A DNA stretch of 64,000 bases from Pseudomonas sp. ICMP22404 (GCF_006227205.1 NZ_VCNG01000011.1:124001-188000); one strand, 5' to 3'; positions 17,121 through 26,163 are shown, numbered from the stretch's first letter. Translations and numbers: made by a program. Notes: a model not told the origin generated them from the sequence alone.

Positions 17121-17816
17121 ATGAGCATAGTTCGGACAGCGTTACCCCTGGTTCTGCTAACCGGTGTGTTGACTGGTTGCGCAGGTTTGCAAAAAACCGA
17201 CTGGCCGACCTGTGCGGCCGTCGGCGGCGTGGTTGGTGCGGGATTGGGCGCCACTGAAAGCACCTCCTGGGCCGGCTACGGTGCGCTGTTCGCCGGCAGC
17301 ATGGCCGCAGCCTATTGCTGGGTGCACGGAGACGGTGATGAAGACGGCGATGGTGTGCCCGACAGCCGTGACAAGTGCCCGGGCACCCCGAAAGGCGTGC
17401 AAGTCGACGCAGACGGTTGCCCGCCGCCCGTCCCGGCGCCGATGGCCGAGGAGCCGGTTGTCGTCAAAGAGGAAACCATCGTGGTTCGCGATGTGCATTT
17501 CGAATTCAACAAGTCCACGTTGACGGCGGCCGACAAAGAGGTGCTGAGTGGCGTCGCGACCCGTCTGAAACAGGAGTCGTCTACTGCACAGCTTCGGGTG
17601 ACCGGTCACACCGACAGCGTTGGCAGCAATGCCTACAACCAGCGACTGTCGGAGAAACGGGCCAATTCCGTGGTGCAATACCTGGTCGAAAGCGGCGTGC
17701 CTCGCGCCAGTTTCGTCTCGGTGGCCGGTGCCGGTGAGAGTCAGCCGGTAGCCGACAATAAAACTGCCGATGGACGCGCCATGAACCGTCGCACTGAAAT
17801 CAAGATAAACCGCTGA
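17121..17816 (+). CDS. OmpA-family lipoprotein with thrombospondin type 3 repeat
   Basis: A 231-residue envelope protein. AAGGAG precedes the ATG at 17121. The signal ends in the lipobox LTGCAG (Cys near residue 20). A glycine-rich segment of possible hairpin helices follows, then the calcium-binding type repeat DGDEDGDGVPDSRDKCPGTP, and a C-terminal OmpA domain that would bind peptidoglycan (segments VTGHTDSVGSNAYNQRLSEK and NRRTEI). It probably tethers the outer membrane to the cell wall. A long hairpin follows the gene. Confidence 0.9.
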   Translation: MSIVRTALPLVLLTGVLTGCAGLQKTDWPTCAAVGGVVGAGLGATESTSWAGYGALFAGSMAAAYCWVHGDGDEDGDGVPDSRDKCPGTPKGVQVDADGCPPPVPAPMAEEPVVVKEETIVVRDVHFEFNKSTLTAADKEVLSGVATRLKQESSTAQLRVTGHTDSVGSNAYNQRLSEKRANSVVQYLVESGVPRASFVSVAGAGESQPVADNKTADGRAMNRRTEIKINR

Positions 17817-17833
17817 ACCTCCAGTGATGGAGG

Positions 17834-17871
17834 GCTTGCCGTGGCGGGGAAGTATGCTCGCCACGGCAAGC
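17834..17871 (+). terminator. Long hairpin after the OmpA gene
   Basis: A 13-base-pair perfect stem, GCTTGCCGTGGCG with its inverse CGCCACGGCAAGC, a 12-base loop, then CTTTG. It is probably the transcription terminator of the OmpA lipoprotein gene, although the T-tract is short. Confidence 0.55.
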
Positions 17872-17986
17872 TTTGCAGCCCATACCTGGGCTCTTGTCAC
17901 ATAGATTAAATTTGCTCCGCCCTCTGGCTTAACCAGCGCGCAAGCCGTTACTGTGCGTGCAAAGAATAATGTTCACCGGGGGGCGT

Positions 17987-18259
17987 ATGAAGGTGTTTTG
18001 GGGGCTGGGGCGCTTGTTGACCCTGTTGTTCTGGCTGGTTGTGCTGGTCAACCTGGTCGTGCCGTTCGTCCATCCGCTGCATGTGCTGGTCAACCTCGCC
18101 GGGGCGCTGTTACTGGCGGTCCATTTGCTTGAGCTGCTGCTGTTCAGGGCCGGTTTTCGTGGCTTGCCTTCTCCCGGTCGTGAACGCCTCAGAGTGCTGC
18201 TGTTCGGCATCTTCCATCTGCAAACCCTTCCGATCGCCGCAGAGGCCTCCCATGCGTAA
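17987..18259 (+). CDS. DUF1145 small inner membrane protein
   Basis: A 90-residue protein made of hydrophobic helices (about residues 8-30 and 32-55) followed by a basic tail. The start at 17987 follows a GGGGGG purine run; the ATG at 17969-17971 is a less likely start. Its stop overlaps the start of the collagen-like gene by eight bases, so the two are probably coupled. The function of the family is unknown. Confidence 0.75.
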   Translation: MKVFWGLGRLLTLLFWLVVLVNLVVPFVHPLHVLVNLAGALLLAVHLLELLLFRAGFRGLPSPGRERLRVLLFGIFHLQTLPIAAEASHA

Positions 18260-19010
18260 ATTGTGTCTGCTCGCTGCCCTTGTGTGCCCATGGGCTTGTG
18301 CTCAAGTACTCCAGGTAGAAACCCACTCGTTGATGCGTCTGCCCAATACCGCCAGTACCCTGACCCTGGAGCGGCTGGACGTGGCCGATTACGCCACGTT
18401 GCTGGTGCCGTCGAACGTCACTCAATTGTCCATCGGCCAATTGCACCTGGGGCGCGAGGCGCGGATCGCCATCGTGCCTTCGCAGCAGCCGCTGGCAATG
18501 AGCGTTACCCAGGCTGAACTGGCGGATGGCAGCCAGATCACTTCCCGCGGCGCGCCGGGCACCTATACGAAAGCTGCGCGGCCGGGACGCGATCTCAACC
18601 TGCGTTTCAATGCGTTGAATGCGCCGGTGCTGTCGGTGGATGCCCGTGGCGGCACGGGTGCGCCAGGTTATGTGGGCCTCGACGGTGCCAACGGGCAGGC
18701 CCCGGGTTGCACCTGGGGTTCGGCCGGGCGTGGTGCCGATGGCAGCAATGGCAGCGATGGCCAGCCGGGGGCGGCCGGTGCGCTGGTGCGTCTCGAACTG
18801 CCCCGTGATTACCCCGCCGAGCAAATCAAGGTCGTGGTCGATGGCGGAGCCGGTGGCGCGGCGGGTCCCGGTGGCAAGCCCGGCGTCGGCGGCAAGCCCA
18901 AGGGCTGTTTCGTCTACACCGCCGACGGCGGTAAAAGTGGCCACCCCGGAGCCGCTGGCCAGCCTGGGCCTGCCGGAGCGGCGGGCACAGTGACCGTGCA
19001 ACGATTCTAA
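18252..19010 (+). CDS. Collagen-like Gly-rich secreted protein
   Basis: A 252-residue protein starting at 18252 with a short signal peptide (MRKLCLLAALVCPWACA). Residues to about 120 look like a globular beta domain; the rest is rich in Gly-X-Y triplets such as GAPGYVGLDGANGQ and GAAGQPGPAGAAG, interrupted by a beta segment with two Cys. Bacterial collagen-like proteins are usually surface or periplasmic structural proteins. It overlaps the DUF1145 gene. No specific function can be stated. Confidence 0.75.
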   Translation: MRKLCLLAALVCPWACAQVLQVETHSLMRLPNTASTLTLERLDVADYATLLVPSNVTQLSIGQLHLGREARIAIVPSQQPLAMSVTQAELADGSQITSRGAPGTYTKAARPGRDLNLRFNALNAPVLSVDARGGTGAPGYVGLDGANGQAPGCTWGSAGRGADGSNGSDGQPGAAGALVRLELPRDYPAEQIKVVVDGGAGGAAGPGGKPGVGGKPKGCFVYTADGGKSGHPGAAGQPGPAGAAGTVTVQRF

Positions 19011-19028
19011 GTCCAGGAAATAAACCCT

Positions 19029-19116
19029 GTGGGAGCGAGCCTGCTCGCGATAGCAATCCATCAGTCACATCAGGGCTAACTGACCGGATGCTATCGCGAG
19101 CAGGCTTGCTCCCACA
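19029..19116. repeat. REP pair, family B
   Basis: Arms TGTGGGAGCGAGCCTGCTCG and its near inverse with about 35 bases between, located between two convergent genes. Confidence 0.88.
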
Positions 19117-19133
19117 GGGGCTGGACGCAGTTT

Positions 19134-19598
19134 TCAGAACATCGGCCGGGCCGCGGCAATCGCCACCACCAGCAATCCGATCAGCAGATTGATTCCCACC
19201 AGCTTGCGGATTTTCCCCAGGGTCGACGCAGCGGTCGGCCAGTCCTGCGCCGTCACGGCACTACGCAATGCCGGCAATTGCAAGCTCTGGATACGGATGA
19301 ACAGCGCCGTCATCACCACATACAGCCCCATCATGACCTGTACGTAACGCGGTGCCGTTTCGAAACCGGCGAAGCGCACATGGATCAGGCCGACGCCGCT
19401 GATCGGCAAAAGCACCACCGCCACCCAGACCCAGATGAAAAAACGTTGAAACACTTCTACCCACAGTTTCAGCCGGGCAGGGCCCTCAAGCGCCGCCATT
19501 GCGGCGGGGCGCAGGATCATCCAGGCGAAGAACATACCGCCGACCCAGACCAGAGCCGCCAGCAAATGCAGGGTGTAAATGAAAGCAAAGGGTGTCAT
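19134..19598 (-). CDS. CopD-family membrane protein
   Basis: A 154-residue protein with four hydrophobic helices. The first helix carries LHLLAALVWVGGMFFAW, the His and Trp-Val-Gly-Gly pattern of CopD/YqaA-like integral membrane proteins. The family is linked to copper or haem handling but this member stands alone and its role is open. It is divergent from dinG. Confidence 0.8.
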   Translation of the reverse strand: MTPFAFIYTLHLLAALVWVGGMFFAWMILRPAAMAALEGPARLKLWVEVFQRFFIWVWVAVVLLPISGVGLIHVRFAGFETAPRYVQVMMGLYVVMTALFIRIQSLQLPALRSAVTAQDWPTAASTLGKIRKLVGINLLIGLLVVAIAAARPMF

Positions 19599-19696
19599 TG
19601 AGTTACTCCGTTCTGCGCAGGATTCATTAGCGGGGTATGATAGCCGCCGATCCGAACCACTGAAAATTTATCCAGCGTTTTTAGCGCCCGACATTC

Positions 19697-21841
19697 ATGA
19701 TCAGCACCGAACTCAAAACCACGATCCAGGGCGCTTATTCGCGTTTTCTCGAAGCTAAGAGCCTCAAGCCGCGTTATGGCCAGCGCCTGATGATCGCCGA
19801 AGTGACGAAAGTCCTGGGGGACATCGCCACCGATGACGAAGGCCGGCGCGGCGGCGATCCCGCCGTCGTGGCGGTGGAGGCCGGTACCGGTACCGGCAAG
19901 ACCGTTGCCTACAGCCTGGCGGCGATCCCGACGGCCAAGGCCGCCGGCAAGCGCCTGGTCATCGCCACGGCCACCATCGCCCTGCAGGAGCAGATCGTCT
20001 TCAAGGATCTGCCCGACCTGATGCGCAACAGCGGGTTGAACTTCAGCTTTGCACTGGCCAAGGGGCGGGGGCGCTACATGTGCTTGTCCAAGCTCGACAT
20101 GTTGCTGCAGGAAGGCCAGGCACAGACGGCCACGGCCCAGTTGTTCGAGGAAGAAGGCTTCAAGATCGAAGTCGATGAGGCCAGCCAGAAGCTGTTTACC
20201 AGCATGATCGAGAAACTGGCTGGCAATAAGTGGGACGGCGACCGCGACAGCTGGCCCACCACCCTGGAAGATGCCGACTGGGCGCGTCTGACCACCGACC
20301 ATAGCCAGTGCACCAACCGTCATTGCCCGAACTTCGGCCAGTGCGCCTTCTACAAGGCCCGCGAGGGCATGGGCAAGGTCGACGTCATCGTCACCAACCA
20401 CGACATGGTATTGGCCGACCTGGCCCTGGGCGGTGGCGCGGTGCTGCCGGACCCGCGCGATACGATCTATGTATTCGACGAAGGTCACCACCTGCCGGAC
20501 AAGGCCATCGGCCACTTCGCCCATTACACGCGGTTGCGTTCCACCGCCGACTGGCTGGAAACCACCGCCAAGAATCTCACCAAGCTGTTGGCCCAGCATC
20601 CACTGCCGGGCGACCTGGGCAAGTTCATCGAGCAAGTGCCGGAGCTGGCGCGGGAGATCAAGACGAACCAGCAGTTCATGTTCACCGCCTGCGAGCAGGT
20701 GGCCGACTTCAAGCCGGGTGAGGATGTCGAGGGTCGCGAGCGGCCACGCCATCGTTTCGTCGGCGGCATCATCCCCGAGCACATGCGTGAAATGGGCATC
20801 GAGCTGAAGAAGGGCTTCGCCCGCCTGACCGATCTGTTCACGCGCCTGACCGACCTGCTCAAGGAAGGGATGGATGGCGAGGTCAATATCGGTATCGCCA
20901 GCAACCAGGCCGAGGAGTGGTACCCGCTGTTCGGCAGCCTGTTGTCCCGCTCCCAGGGCAACTGGGAGCTGTGGACGGCCTTCACCACTGAAGACCCGGA
21001 GGACAACCCGCCGATGGCGCGCTGGCTGACCCTGGCCGAAAGCGGTTCGCTGTTCGATATCGAGGTCAATGCCAGCCCGATCCTGGCGGCGGACATGCTG
21101 CGTCGCAATCTGTGGAACGTGGCCTACGGGGCTTTGGTGACGTCCGCCACCCTGACCGCGCTGGGCACCTTCGATCGCTTCCGCATGCGTGCCGGCCTGC
21201 CAAAAACCGCCGTGACCGCCGTGGTCCCGAGTCCGTTCCATCACGCCGACGCCGGTGTGTTGCGGGTGCCGGATCTGAAGGCCGATCCACGGGACGCCGC
21301 CGCGCACACCGCTGCGATCGTCCGTGACCTGCCGGAACTGGTGGAGGGCTCGCGGGGCACCCTGGTGCTGTTTTCCTCGCGCAAACAGATGCAGGACGTG
21401 TTCGACGGCCTCGACCGTGACTGGCGCAAGCAGGTGTTCATCCAGGGCAACCTGTCGAAGCAGGAGACCCTGAACAAGCACAAGGCGCGGGTCGATGGCG
21501 GGGACTCCAGCGTGCTGTTCGGCCTGGCGAGCTTTGCCGAAGGGGTGGACCTGCCCGGTGCCTATTGCGAGCACGTGGTGATCGCCAAGATCCCGTTCTC
21601 GGTCCCGGACGACCCGGTGGAAGCGGCATTGGCCGAATGGATCGAAGCCCGCGGCGGCAATCCATTCATGGAGATCTCCGTGCCGGATGCCTCGCTGAAA
21701 CTGGTCCAGGCCTGCGGCCGTCTGCTGCGTACCGAAGAAGACCGCGGCACCATCACTTTGCTCGATCGTCGACTGGTGACCCAACGCTACGGCAAGGCGA
21801 TCCTCAATGCGTTGCCGCCGTTTCGGCGGGAAATTTCCTGA
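19697..21841 (+). CDS. dinG: ATP-dependent DNA helicase DinG
   Basis: A 714-residue XPD-like superfamily 2 helicase. Walker A AGTGTGKT (62-69), four cysteines that would hold the 4Fe-4S cluster (Cys129, Cys205, Cys210, Cys216), DEGH box (261-264) and motif VI QACGRLLRTEED are all present. DinG unwinds 5'-tailed DNA, R-loops and G-quadruplexes at stalled forks. I found no LexA-type palindrome directly upstream, so SOS control is not supported here. Confidence 0.96.
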   Translation: MISTELKTTIQGAYSRFLEAKSLKPRYGQRLMIAEVTKVLGDIATDDEGRRGGDPAVVAVEAGTGTGKTVAYSLAAIPTAKAAGKRLVIATATIALQEQIVFKDLPDLMRNSGLNFSFALAKGRGRYMCLSKLDMLLQEGQAQTATAQLFEEEGFKIEVDEASQKLFTSMIEKLAGNKWDGDRDSWPTTLEDADWARLTTDHSQCTNRHCPNFGQCAFYKAREGMGKVDVIVTNHDMVLADLALGGGAVLPDPRDTIYVFDEGHHLPDKAIGHFAHYTRLRSTADWLETTAKNLTKLLAQHPLPGDLGKFIEQVPELAREIKTNQQFMFTACEQVADFKPGEDVEGRERPRHRFVGGIIPEHMREMGIELKKGFARLTDLFTRLTDLLKEGMDGEVNIGIASNQAEEWYPLFGSLLSRSQGNWELWTAFTTEDPEDNPPMARWLTLAESGSLFDIEVNASPILAADMLRRNLWNVAYGALVTSATLTALGTFDRFRMRAGLPKTAVTAVVPSPFHHADAGVLRVPDLKADPRDAAAHTAAIVRDLPELVEGSRGTLVLFSSRKQMQDVFDGLDRDWRKQVFIQGNLSKQETLNKHKARVDGGDSSVLFGLASFAEGVDLPGAYCEHVVIAKIPFSVPDDPVEAALAEWIEARGGNPFMEISVPDASLKLVQACGRLLRTEEDRGTITLLDRRLVTQRYGKAILNALPPFRREIS

Positions 21842-21993
21842 TATCGACGACACGGTCCCTGTGACGCTGGAGCAAGCTTTCTTGCCACAAGTCAGTGTTG
21901 GCTTGGCCAGCCGTCCCATGGTGGTTTCCAAAACCACCAATGGCTGAAACAATGCGGCCACTTGAGAAAGTCTTTGTTTCAAAGGAGTTGCGG

Positions 21994-23139
21994 GTGCAGA
22001 TTCAAGGCCATTATGAGCTTCAGTTCGAGGCGGTACGCGAAGCGTTCGCCGCGCTGTTCGATGATCCCCAGGAGCGCGGCGCTGCGCTGTGCATCCAGGT
22101 CGGCGGCCGGACGGTGATCGATCTGTGGGCCGGTACGGCTGACAAGGACGGTCATGAAGCCTGGCACAGCGATACCATCGCCAATCTGTTTTCCTGCACC
22201 AAGACCTTCACTGCCGTCGCTGCCCTGCAACTGGTGGCCGAGGGCAAGTTGCAACTGGACGCCCCGGTCGCCCGGTACTGGCCCGAATTTGCGGCGGCGG
22301 GCAAGCAGTCCATAACCCTGCGCCAATTGCTCTGCCATCAGGCCGGATTACCGGCGTTGCGTGAGTTGCTGGCGCCTGAAGCCTTGTATGACTGGAACAC
22401 GATGGTCAATGCCCTGGCTGCCGAAACCCCTTGGTGGACACCGGGCGATGGCCATGGTTATGCCGCGATCACCTACGGCTGGCTGGTCGGCGAGCTGTTG
22501 CGCAGGGCGGACGGTCGAGGCCCAGGAGAATCCATCGTGGCACGGGTGGCCAAACCGTTGGGCCTGGATTTCCACGTCGGTCTCGCGGACCAGGAGTTCC
22601 ACCGCGTGGCTCATATCGCCCGCGGCAAAGGCAACGTCGGCGATGCGGCAGCACAACGCCTGCTCCAGGTGACGATGCGCGAACCCACCGCCATGACCAC
22701 CCGAGCCTTCACCAATCCGCCTTCGGTCCTGACCAGCACCAACAAGCCCGAGTGGCGGCGCATGCAGCAACCGGCTGCCAACGGCCACGGTAATGCCCGC
22801 AGCATCGCCGGGTTCTACGCCGGTCTGCTGGATGGCAGTCTGCTGGAAGGTGAAATGCTCGATGAGCTGACCCGTCAGCACAGCATTGGCGAGGACAAGA
22901 CGTTGCTGACCCAGACCCGGTTCGGCCTGGGCTGCATGTTGGACCAGCCGGATGTGCCGAACGCCACCTACGGCCTGGGCCCGCGGGCATTCGGTCATCC
23001 GGGGGCCGGTGGCTCCATCGGGTTTGCCGATCCGGAGCATGACGTGGCGTTTGGCTTTGTGACAAACACGCTGGGGCCTTACGTACTGATGGATCCGCGT
23101 GCGCAGAATCTGGCGCGGGTGCTTGCCACTTGTCTGTAA
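21994..23139 (+). CDS. Serine hydrolase, beta-lactamase/EstB family
   Basis: A 381-residue class C beta-lactamase-fold hydrolase. The GTG at 21994 is chosen because AAAGGAG lies six to ten bases upstream; an in-frame extension to 21895 has no ribosome site. The SxxK nucleophile motif is SCTK (in NLFSCTKTFTAV) and a YGW-type tyrosine motif lies in AAITYGWLVGELL. Such proteins are esterases or peptidases rather than true beta-lactamases. Monocistronic. Confidence 0.87.
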   Translation: MQIQGHYELQFEAVREAFAALFDDPQERGAALCIQVGGRTVIDLWAGTADKDGHEAWHSDTIANLFSCTKTFTAVAALQLVAEGKLQLDAPVARYWPEFAAAGKQSITLRQLLCHQAGLPALRELLAPEALYDWNTMVNALAAETPWWTPGDGHGYAAITYGWLVGELLRRADGRGPGESIVARVAKPLGLDFHVGLADQEFHRVAHIARGKGNVGDAAAQRLLQVTMREPTAMTTRAFTNPPSVLTSTNKPEWRRMQQPAANGHGNARSIAGFYAGLLDGSLLEGEMLDELTRQHSIGEDKTLLTQTRFGLGCMLDQPDVPNATYGLGPRAFGHPGAGGSIGFADPEHDVAFGFVTNTLGPYVLMDPRAQNLARVLATCL

Positions 23140-23256
23140 AACGTTCTTGGGAGGGGCGCCATCGGAACCTGGTGTTCTTTTCGGTTTCAAAGCGTCTGTT
23201 TATGCGTCCCGCGCAGGGGCCTGCATTTTTCATTTACATCATTTTGTGGATATCCA

Positions 23257-24369
23257 ATGTTATCGAATAAATCCCTCGCTCTGGCGCTGTGCTTCGCGAT
23301 CACCGGTTGCGCGCAAACTCCACAAAATGATGCCAAGGGCGGCAGTGGCTGGTGGCCGTTTGGTTCTTCCGACCAGGCAGCGGTCAAAGAGGCGGTGCCA
23401 GCGGCTCCCCTGAAGCCTGCTGCCGTCGCGCCGCAGGCCAAGGCCGAGAGCGCCAGCCACTGGTGGTGGCCGTTCTCCTCCGATGATGCAGCCAACGACG
23501 CTGTGGCAAAAGACCAGGTCAAGGCTGAGGCCAAGCCTGTAGCGAAGGCCCCGACGCCTGTTGCCAAGGCCGAAACGCCAAGCGGTGGAAAGTGGTGGTG
23601 GCCGTTCGGCGGCAAGGAGCAGGAAGCCGCCAAGGCGGCACCGTTGCCCGATCCGAAAGTCACCCAGGCCTGGCTCGACGATTACGAGCCAAAGCTGCGC
23701 ACCGCCATCGAGGGCAGCAAGTTCCAGCTGGAGCGTCGCGACAACGTCCTGGTGGTCACGGCCCCCGTGGACAGTTCCTTCAACCCGGATCGTCCGGCCA
23801 TGCTGCTGCCGGTGACCCTTGGGCCGTTTACTCGCGTGGCGAAGGTCCTGGAAGCCGATCCGAAATCCGCCGTGCTGATTCTTGGTCACGGCGACACCTC
23901 GGGCGCTGCGCCAACGAACCTGAAACTCAGCCAGGAGCGTGCCCAGTCCGTGGCGGCGATTTTTCGTCTCAGTGGGCTGCAACGTGATCGCCTGATGATG
24001 CGAGGCATGGGCTCTGTAGAGCCGCGTGCGGCCAACGACAGCGTCGAAGGTCGCGCCTTGAACCGTCGCGTGGAGTTGCTGGTGACGCCGCAAAACACCT
24101 TGATGGCGCTGGTCGGTAAATACAACTTGCCGGCCCCGGCACCGGTTACGCTGGTGGCCGCCCAGGATGTGAAGCCTGCTGTCCCAGCGCCTACGACCCA
24201 GAAAGCCGCGGCCACGGCCACTAAAAAGGCACCGGCCAAGAAAGCCGCCGTCAAGGCCCCAGCCAAAAAAGCCCCGGCCAAGAAGGCCATCCCGGCGAAG
24301 AAGCCTGAACCGGCCAAGGCCGCCACCGATGCGAAGAAGGTCGCGGCAGCCGATACCCCCAAGCAGTGA
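23257..24369 (+). CDS. OmpA-family lipoprotein with three WWPF repeats and a Lys/Ala/Pro tail
   Basis: A 370-residue protein. The lipobox ITGC places the lipidated Cys at 18. The next 100 residues contain three spaced aromatic motifs, WWPF (32-35), WWWPF (69-73) and WWWPF (113-117), each followed by a charged or serine-rich patch and joined by Ala/Lys/Pro linkers. An OmpA peptidoglycan-binding domain follows (NLKLSQERAQSVA, NRRVELLV). The C-terminal 55 residues are histone-H1-like KKAPAKKA repeats. It is probably an outer membrane lipoprotein that binds the cell wall; the purpose of the Trp motifs and the basic tail is unknown. Confidence 0.82.
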   Translation: MLSNKSLALALCFAITGCAQTPQNDAKGGSGWWPFGSSDQAAVKEAVPAAPLKPAAVAPQAKAESASHWWWPFSSDDAANDAVAKDQVKAEAKPVAKAPTPVAKAETPSGGKWWWPFGGKEQEAAKAAPLPDPKVTQAWLDDYEPKLRTAIEGSKFQLERRDNVLVVTAPVDSSFNPDRPAMLLPVTLGPFTRVAKVLEADPKSAVLILGHGDTSGAAPTNLKLSQERAQSVAAIFRLSGLQRDRLMMRGMGSVEPRAANDSVEGRALNRRVELLVTPQNTLMALVGKYNLPAPAPVTLVAAQDVKPAVPAPTTQKAAATATKKAPAKKAAVKAPAKKAPAKKAIPAKKPEPAKAATDAKKVAAADTPKQ

Positions 24370-24393
24370 TGGGCGAACCACAAGGAGTGCGCC

Positions 24394-25041
24394 ATGACCC
24401 AAACGCTGGCTGATATGCGCCGCGACTACACCCGCGATGGCCTGACCGAGGCGCAAGCCCCGGCCGAGCCATTCGCGCTGTTCCACCAATGGTTCGCCGA
24501 AGCGGTGAAAACCGAGCAGGCCCCGGTGGAGGCAAACGCCATGACCCTGGCCACGGTAGATGCCGATGGCCGTCCTCACTGCCGGATCCTGTTGCTCAAG
24601 GGGTTGGATGCCCAGGGCTTTACGTTCTTCACCAATTACGACAGCGCCAAGGGCCAGCAACTGGTCGCGAATCCGTTCGCGGCCATGACGTTTTTCTGGC
24701 CGACCCTGGAGCGTCAGGTGCGTATCGAGGGCAAGGTGGTGAAGGTCACGGCGCAAGAATCGGACGCCTATTACCAGGTTCGGCCCCTGGGCAGTCGTCT
24801 CGGTGCCTGGGCCTCTCCCCAGAGCCGTGTGATTGCCGGTCGTGGTGAGCTGGAAGACTTGCTCAAGGCCACCGAACAACGCTTCAGCGATAGCCAGCCC
24901 CACTGTCCGGAGCATTGGGGTGGTTATCGCTTACTGCCCGAGCGCATCGAGTTCTGGCAAGGTCGCCCGAGTCGTCTTCATGATCGCCTCAATTACCGTC
25001 TGCAAGGGGCGGACTGGACTCGCGAGCGTCTGGCGCCTTAG
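24394..25041 (+). CDS. pdxH: Pyridoxamine 5'-phosphate oxidase
   Basis: A 215-residue FMN enzyme that oxidises pyridoxine or pyridoxamine 5'-phosphate to pyridoxal 5'-phosphate. Recognised by the opening MRRDYTRDGL, the core segment RILLLKGLDAQGFTFFTNYD, RQVRIEGKV, and the C-terminal EFWQGRPSRLHDR substrate-binding motif followed by W-x-x-x-RLAP. The length is normal. Its last 53 bases overlap a convergent small gene on the other strand. Confidence 0.97.
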   Translation: MTQTLADMRRDYTRDGLTEAQAPAEPFALFHQWFAEAVKTEQAPVEANAMTLATVDADGRPHCRILLLKGLDAQGFTFFTNYDSAKGQQLVANPFAAMTFFWPTLERQVRIEGKVVKVTAQESDAYYQVRPLGSRLGAWASPQSRVIAGRGELEDLLKATEQRFSDSQPHCPEHWGGYRLLPERIEFWQGRPSRLHDRLNYRLQGADWTRERLAP

Positions 25042-25273
25042 CACCGGCATAACCTGTCGCAGCGGCTTGAAGCCATTGCGGCAGGTCCCGGCGCTTGATC
25101 CCTTGTTCTCGGGAGCGGGCCAGTTGTTGCAGCATGTAGGTTTTCTTCCGCTCGTCCTGCCCCGCCAACGACAGTGCCAGATCGCGGTCCATCCAGCGTT
25201 TGATCCGCACGTACAACCACCCGTGAAAGTACAGACCGGCGATGGTGGTTGCGACGATGATGAAATAATCCAT
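24989..25273 (-). CDS. Small single-helix membrane protein, convergent with pdxH
   Basis: A 94-residue protein with an N-terminal membrane helix (YFIIVATTIAGLYFHGWLYV) and a charged cytoplasmic tail. It follows pdxH in the same relative position as the small conserved gene in P. aeruginosa. The 3' ends of the two genes overlap by 53 bases, so the last 17 or so residues are constrained by pdxH codons on the opposite strand. Function unknown. Confidence 0.72.
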   Translation of the reverse strand: MDYFIIVATTIAGLYFHGWLYVRIKRWMDRDLALSLAGQDERKKTYMLQQLARSREQGIKRRDLPQWLQAAATGYAGAKAPDARESSPPLADGN

Positions 25274-25443
25274 GCAAAATCCTTGGGCCGATGACGCAGG
25301 TTTCGGAAATTGGCGCTACTGTTGGATGAATTTTTCGGGTGCGCCTGTATCCCACCTGAATGAAAACAATTTTATCCCGGCCAGGCCGTGACAGGCGTCA
25401 AGCTGCGGAGTTTAATAGTTCCCTGTCTTTTGGAGTTGATGCT

Positions 25444-25908
25444 ATGCGTAAGTCTGTTTTGCTGGTTGCTTCTTTTTCCACGATGGCGATGTTGCTCACT
25501 GGCTGTCAGTCGAGCCTGACCGGTGACTCTTACTCCCGTGACGAAGCGCGTCGCGTGCAGACCATTCGCATGGGGACCATCGAATCCCTGCGTCCGGTCA
25601 AGATCGAAGGCACCAAGACCCCGATTGGCGGTGCCGCCGGTGCGGTGGTGGGTGGCGTGGGCGGTAGCGCCGTCGGTGGTGGTCGCGGCAGTATCGTCGC
25701 TGCCGTTATCGGTGCCGTGGCGGGTGGTCTGATCGGTTCCGCCACCGAAGAAGGCCTGACCCGCACCCAGGGCGTGGAAATCACCGTTCGCGAAGACGAC
25801 GGCAGCATGCGCGCCTACGTGCAACAGGTTCAGGAAAACGAAGTGTTCCGTGTGGGTGAGCGGGTTCGTATTTCCACTGTGGGTGGGACGAGTCGCGTAT
25901 CGCACTAA
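25444..25908 (+). CDS. SlyB-like glycine-zipper lipoprotein
   Basis: A 154-residue lipoprotein; the start at 25444 has GGAG upstream and a signal with lipobox LLTGCQS (Cys near 21). A Gly-zipper membrane region (IGGAAGAVVGGVGGSAVGGG) lies in the middle. This matches SlyB/PcpY outer membrane lipoproteins, which help keep the outer membrane stable. A strong terminator follows. Confidence 0.88.
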   Translation: MRKSVLLVASFSTMAMLLTGCQSSLTGDSYSRDEARRVQTIRMGTIESLRPVKIEGTKTPIGGAAGAVVGGVGGSAVGGGRGSIVAAVIGAVAGGLIGSATEEGLTRTQGVEITVREDDGSMRAYVQQVQENEVFRVGERVRISTVGGTSRVSH

Positions 25909-25951
25909 GCTGATTGGGTAAGCGTTTCTCTGGTTTTGATGTTTGCTCAAG

Positions 25952-25993
25952 AAAAACGGCGCTTCTTCCACTGGGAGAAGCGCCGTTTTTTTT
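25952..25993 (+). terminator. Rho-independent terminator after the SlyB-like gene
   Basis: Stem AAACGGCGCTTCT with its inverse AGAAGCGCCGTTT, short loop, and a run of eight T. It has A-rich and T-rich flanks on both sides so it may work in both directions. Confidence 0.92.
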
Positions 25994-26010
25994 GAGCGTA
26001 CGCGTTCCCC

Positions 26011-26099
26011 TGTGGGAGCGAGCCTGCTCGCGATAGCGGTGGGTCAGCTGAATAAATGTGGATGTGCCGACGCTTTCGCGAGCAGGCTCGCTCCCACAG
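26011..26099. repeat. REP pair, family B
   Basis: Arms TGTGGGAGCGAGCCTGCTCG and its inverse, between the terminator of the SlyB-like gene and the nhaA terminator. Confidence 0.88.
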
Positions 26100-26122
26100 A
26101 GGGATAGCGTTTGCTTCAACAA

Positions 26123-26150
26123 GAAGGGATCGCGATACAGCGATCCCTTC
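26123..26150 (-). terminator. Hairpin terminator of nhaA
   Basis: A perfect 11-base-pair stem GAAGGGATCGC/GCGATCCCTTC with a six-base loop lies 14 bases after the nhaA stop on the minus strand and is followed there by TTGTTG. Confidence 0.75.
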
Positions 26151-26163
26151 TTGCGCGGGCGTA

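Noticed and set aside
21895..21993. Extended N-terminus of the serine hydrolase
   Set aside because: The 33 extra codons lack a ribosome site and the GTG at 21994 has a good one.
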